Shown here piece after piece: positions 63,501 to 64,000 of a stretch of 64,000 bases of DNA. The DNA lies in assembly GCA_963678705.1 (NCBI GenBank), contig OY783220.1, positions 13,537,001-13,601,000 of the forward strand, given 5' to 3'. Position numbers and translations under genes: made by a program. The notes under the pieces were generated by a model. That model saw nothing but the letters and a program-made list of their open reading frames with translations. It was not told where the DNA came from and searched no databases. Source of the DNA: Panorpa germanica. Its lineage: Eukaryota; Arthropoda; Insecta; Mecoptera; Panorpidae. Each line of letters starts with the position of its first letter. Position 1 is the first letter of the stretch.

Positions 63501-64000
63501 TTCAATTTCAATTTTTCATTATTTATTTAATATTTTTAGGAAGGCTTTTGTAGACGAACAAACGAATGAATTCAAAAAAGCAGGAAGCACTGTAAAACCA
63601 ACTGAAGAGCTATGTACTACTCTGGAGCAAATATCTGAAAAAGGAGGTGATGATTTTTATAAAGGAGAAATGGCCAAAAAGATAGCAGACGATTTAAAAA
63701 AAATGGGTAGCATTATAACTCTTGCGGATTTAAACAAATATGAGTAAATATTATTTAATAATTAAAACTTGATAAGATTAAAATATACGTTATCTAATTA
63801 CTCGTTAATTTGCAGAGTAGTTTGGAATAAACCAGTAGCACTTCAAATTAATTCCGATACTCTGTATTCAGTTCCCCCTCCTGGTAGTGGCATTTTATTA
63901 GGTTTTATATTAAACATTTTACAAGGGTATAAATTTACTCCAAAAGATTTCAAGAAGAAGTCCCAGATTTTAACATTGCATAGAATAATTGAAGCATTTA
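42414..64000 (+). CDS. Gamma-glutamyl transpeptidase (glutathione hydrolase), 3' incomplete
   Basis: A membrane-anchored N-terminal nucleophile hydrolase that cleaves the gamma-glutamyl bond of glutathione outside the cell. Exons: 42,414-42,502 (or alternative 47,183-47,319), 56,557-56,787, 62,979-63,199, 63,278-63,467, 63,540-63,743 and 63,816 to the edge. All junction phases agree. Order in the protein: cytoplasmic tail, one TM helix, Pro-rich stalk (SPPDPEEPLPPSY), then the large-subunit fold with GGSAVDAAIATCFCNG, GLGGGFVMTVYN, AIAVPGELKGYW, a YEVVW strand and SVPPPGSG. The autocleavage Thr and small subunit lie beyond the window. The usual NAREVAP motif reads NAKEVAP. Introns contain four other genes. 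Confidence 0.9.
42522..43643 (-). CDS. Secreted or GPI-anchored protein of unknown function, paralog 1
   Basis: Three exons: 43,643-43,627, 43,504-43,264 and 43,187-42,522, phases 2 and 0, giving 307 residues. The signal peptide is MAVKFSFLFVFGLQLLSG. Then a Pro/Tyr-rich region with near-repeats (DHFNYKPF, DHFNHKPI), a charged coiled-coil-like stretch (QQAENERSMKSALELRKKYL), a Thr/Asn-rich region (NYYLTTTTTEAVSLS) and a hydrophobic tail (ARMLLLIIPAAFLM) followed by eight residues, which could be a GPI signal. Same exon plan as the neighbour at 44.5-45.7 kb. It lies antisense within a GGT intron. I do not recognise the family. Confidence 0.7.
43644..44189. other. Spacer between the two paralogs
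   Basis: Presumed promoter of paralog 1. No clear TATA box or repeat seen. Confidence 0.4.
44190..44500 (+). mobile_element. 3' end of a non-LTR retrotransposon, fragment
   Basis: From ~44,190 to a TAG at 44,400-44,402 the plus strand reads SECGEEEPDPDHILWQC, then about 50 further residues. The C-x(n)-H-x4-C arrangement near the end of the polyprotein is typical of the region after the reverse transcriptase in I/R1/Jockey-type elements. A short 3' UTR (GGGGCGATAAAAGGCTACGT) follows. The rest of the element is absent. The opposite-strand ORF at 44,136-44,366 is its shadow. Confidence 0.65.
44547..45712 (-). CDS. Secreted or GPI-anchored protein of unknown function, paralog 2
   Basis: Exons 45,712-45,696, 45,445-45,214 and 45,137-44,547, phases 2 and 0 as in paralog 1, giving 279 residues. 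The signal peptide MAAKLWFVFVFGLQFLSA is clearly related to paralog 1; the mature parts have diverged. Features: IEIPKIEIPEYKH repeats, a Lys/Glu/Gln coiled coil (KEKQKEYEERKKMQEQAQKD), an acidic SYDE repeat (four units), and a C-terminal hydrophobic tail (KVFLVIPVAYLVIAA). A TATA-like AATATAAGAT lies ~90 bp before the ATG. Function unknown. Confidence 0.7.
44664..44715 (-). repeat. 12-bp coding repeat (Ser-Tyr-Asp-Glu)
   Basis: Four near-identical units of GAAAGCTACGAC-type sequence within paralog 2, encoding (E)SYD(E) repeats. Likely polymorphic in length. Confidence 0.85.
45713..47182. other. Region between paralog 2 and GGT exon b
   Basis: Divergent promoters are expected here. No ORF or repeat identified. 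Confidence 0.4.
47183..47319 (+). CDS. GGT alternative first coding exon b
   Basis: The ATG at 47,183 is preceded by an in-frame TAA 12 bp upstream. It encodes 45 residues, basic at the end (SVSKKHKHSPLCC), and the donor GCAT|GTAAGT is also phase 2. Splicing to 56,557 gives Met-Ala-Arg-His-Arg-Lys, the same join as exon a. Both exons encode short cytoplasmic tails, so two promoters probably give isoforms differing only inside the cell. Sequence evidence only. Confidence 0.5.
47320..49237. other. GGT intron, no supported gene
   Basis: A GC-richer patch at 48,180-48,560 carries short ORFs on both strands (for example MARRAGLLSGLRSC at 48,414 plus), but without splice sites or homology that I recognise. 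Confidence 0.4.
49238..49866. mobile_element. MITE-B copy 2 (complete)
   Basis: About 630 bp with TIRs AATGGGCTTGTGTC and GACACAAGCCCATT. Shares the interior with copies 1 and 3. The ORF at 49,533-49,727 lies wholly inside and is not thought to be a gene. Confidence 0.88.
49867..50536. other. GGT intron, no feature
   Basis: Nothing recognised. Confidence 0.4.
50537..51178. mobile_element. MITE-E mirrored pair
   Basis: Two ~245-bp units in opposite orientation (50,537-50,782 and 50,938-51,178) with ~155 bp between. Each unit has its own ends: CCAGTAAACAATTTGGTGAA at one side and TCCAAAATGTTTACTGGG at the other. The interiors are complementary (ATGACGAAACCACTCCA). Confidence 0.8.
51179..52843. 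other. GGT intron, no feature
   Basis: AT-rich. No coding or repeat structure seen. Confidence 0.45.
52844..53523 (-). mobile_element. MITE-A copy 5
   Basis: Bounded by TTAA on both sides (52,844-52,847 and 53,520-53,523). The proximal end is GCGAGGGGTGAGGTCGAAAA; the distal GTTGAAACC segment is eroded into an A-run. Confidence 0.85.
53524..54373. other. GGT intron with a GC-rich pocket
   Basis: At 53,910-53,940 GGGGTCC is repeated three times in a GC-rich block. It follows a CTGCAG acceptor-like site, but I find no donor. Confidence 0.4.
54374..55106 (+). mobile_element. MITE-A copy 6 (complete, both ends)
   Basis: Begins TTAAAGGTGGGGTAAGG and ends CCTTACTCCCCCCTTAA. TTAA at both edges shows the target site, and the ends are inverted repeats of about 16 bp. 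It is the best copy to define the family. Confidence 0.92.
55107..56556. other. GGT intron, no feature
   Basis: No supported exon. The minus-strand ORF at 55,187-55,414 looks like chance. Confidence 0.45.
56557..56787 (+). CDS. GGT exon with signal anchor and start of catalytic domain
   Basis: Acceptor TTATTTTTCAG, donor GGAAG|GTAATT. Encodes ARHRKRYIFAITSLFLICII continuing LAVLHLAYHYYD: basic residues then a ~20-residue hydrophobic helix, the type II signal anchor expected of GGTs. A proline-rich linker follows, then FKRAAVCSDGVACSVIGR, the beginning of the GGT fold. A complete MITE-B begins only 24 bp after the donor. Confidence 0.85.
56812..57418 (+). mobile_element. MITE-B copy 3 (complete)
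   Basis: About 607 bp from AATGGGCTTGTGTCC to GGACACAAGCCCATT, in the opposite orientation to copies 1 and 2. It starts 24 bp downstream of a GGT splice donor. Confidence 0.9.
57419..58944. other. GGT intron; upstream region of NUPR1-like gene 1
   Basis: No ORF or repeat recognised. Regulatory sequence for the stress gene may lie here. Confidence 0.4.
58945..58980 (+). promoter_or_regulatory. Core promoter of NUPR1-like gene 1
   Basis: TATATAAAAG at 58,945-58,954 and a TCAGT initiator with its A at 58,978, 33 bp away: the standard insect TATA-Inr spacing. Confidence 0.85.
59063..59290 (+). CDS. NUPR1-like stress transcriptional regulator, copy 1
   Basis: A single-exon gene of 75 residues matching the nuclear protein 1 (NUPR1/p8) family, small disordered chromatin-associated proteins induced by stress. 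The core reads DEYERYNFEHDKHMFSGHSG, then KQRSKKEASTHTNHFDPSGH, then SRKILTKLMNTENNKK. This is the conserved Tyr/Phe box, basic helix and nuclear-localisation region of insect homologues. Copy 1 has an acidic insert after the start (SSDEKDNLDNC) that copy 2 lacks. It is nested on the same strand within a GGT intron with its own promoter. AATAAA follows at about 59,508. Confidence 0.92.
   Translation: MSSDEKDNLDNCDEYERYNFEHDKHMFSGHSGKQRSKKEASTHTNHFDPSGHSRKILTKLMNTENNKKESSKVQN
59505..59515 (+). terminator. Polyadenylation signal of NUPR1-like gene 1
   Basis: CTAAATAAACC, conserved with the second copy near 62,615. Confidence 0.6.
59516..61805. other. Spacer between the NUPR1-like genes
   Basis: Contains MITE-C copy 3. 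The ORFs at 59,955-60,215 (partly MITE-C) and 61,501-61,752 are not convincing genes. Confidence 0.45.
59962..60090 (-). mobile_element. MITE-C copy 3 (partial)
   Basis: Begins GTTCAAATTACGAGAGTTCG and continues with AAAAGCACTGACTCACTTAT, matching copies 1 and 2. The far end is missing. Confidence 0.75.
61806..61841 (+). promoter_or_regulatory. Core promoter of NUPR1-like gene 2
   Basis: TATATAAAAG at 61,806-61,815 and TCAGT with its A at 61,839, the same 33-bp spacing as copy 1. GCGGTCCCG and the 5' UTR are also conserved. Confidence 0.85.
61925..62134 (+). CDS. NUPR1-like stress transcriptional regulator, copy 2
   Basis: 69 residues in one exon, starting MSESHFDEYERYNF, with an almost identical core to copy 1 (GKQRSKKEASTHTNHFDPSG and HSRKILTKL). 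The shorter N-terminus (MSESHFDEYE) looks closer to other insect NUPR1 homologues, so this may be the ancestral copy. Codon-level identity with copy 1 and the shared promoter and 3' UTR show a tandem duplication of about 600 bp at a 2.86-kb interval. Confidence 0.92.
   Translation: MSESHFDEYERYNFEHDKHMFSGHSGKQRSKKEASTHTNHFDPSGHSRKILTKLINTENNKKESAKVKN
62201..62368 (+). CDS. 55-codon small ORF in the 3' region of NUPR1-like gene 2
   Basis: Starts at an ATG 66 bp after the NUPR1-like stop (context ACAAAATGG, favourable) and ends TAA. It encodes MANKRSSDSAVIQPSSASLL, then DFFKMEPPRWLLTPTFYSSA and a basic, serine-rich end. It lies in the ~240-bp segment (62,149-62,390) that copy 1 lacks, upstream of the shared 3' UTR and poly(A) signal, so one transcript could carry both ORFs. 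No family recognised. It may be a second cistron or chance. Confidence 0.35.
   Translation: MANKRSSDSAVIQPSSASLLDFFKMEPPRWLLTPTFYSSAFNSMRHRQCPSSSKT
62369..62978. other. 3' UTR of NUPR1-like gene 2 and remaining GGT intron
   Basis: The 3' UTR from 62,392 is collinear with that of copy 1. AATAAA near 62,615. Then plain intron up to the GGT acceptor. Confidence 0.6.
62979..64000 (+). CDS. GGT large-subunit exons
   Basis: Four exons (62,979-63,199; 63,278-63,467; 63,540-63,743; 63,816 onward) separated by introns of about 72-78 bp, each with a TTTGCAG- or TTTTAG-type acceptor. They encode IGR/DILVQGGSAVDAAIAT, the glycine-rich GLGGGFVMTVYN, NAKEVAPGKATRDMF, GPLAIAVPGELKGYW, the helix region with the QPSIDMCRKGY motif, and the Tyr/Leu-rich region before the cleavage site. 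The lysine in NAKEVAP replaces an arginine that in characterised GGTs contacts the substrate carboxylate. Confidence 0.92.

Overview
The window is AT-rich insect nuclear DNA. Genes have short exons with GT-AG introns, core promoters carry a TATA box plus a TCAGT initiator, and the spaces between exons are full of microsatellites and short inverted-repeat transposons (MITEs). Gene content (a takeout/JHBP-like exon, insect-type NUPR1 genes, a membrane-anchored gamma-glutamyl transpeptidase) fits a holometabolous insect. Lepidoptera is my best guess, but nothing here proves the order. Gene models below come from reading splice sites and checking codon phase by eye.

Layout. (1) 1-11 kb, minus strand: a JHBP/takeout-like exon running off the left edge, and a scattered set of small exon-like blocks I cannot name. 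(2) 15.7-33.1 kb, plus strand: a rhodopsin-family orphan GPCR of 655 residues. Its TM1 exon lies 15 kb upstream of the other three exons. The long intron holds many MITE copies and, on the opposite strand, three related exon-like blocks (27.9-28.5 kb). (3) 33-36.5 kb: intergenic, with a 161-codon minus-strand ORF of unknown status. (4) 36.5-64 kb, plus strand: a gamma-glutamyl transpeptidase (GGT) gene with a likely noncoding first exon, two alternative coding first exons (42.4 and 47.2 kb), a transmembrane exon (56.6 kb) and catalytic-domain exons (62.98 kb to the right edge, incomplete). Other genes sit inside its introns. On the minus strand are two paralogous secreted or surface proteins of unknown function (42.5-43.6 and 44.5-45.7 kb). 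On the plus strand are two tandem NUPR1-like stress-regulator genes (59.06 and 61.93 kb), the second with an extra 55-codon ORF in its 3' region.

The most striking non-genic structure is a palindrome of about 4.7 kb at 37.5-42.2 kb. Each arm is a tandem array of a 147-bp unit, and the arms are in opposite orientation, as in foldback transposons. It ends about 170 bp before the first GGT coding exon.

Repeat families (names are mine): MITE-A (~700 bp, TTAA target, six copies), MITE-B (~470-630 bp, ends AATGGGCTTGTGTC, three copies), MITE-C (~210 bp, 40-bp TIRs, three copies), MITE-D (~460-490 bp, ends like CATTCCCACTCACTG, two copies plus two relatives) and MITE-E (~245 bp, a mirrored pair).
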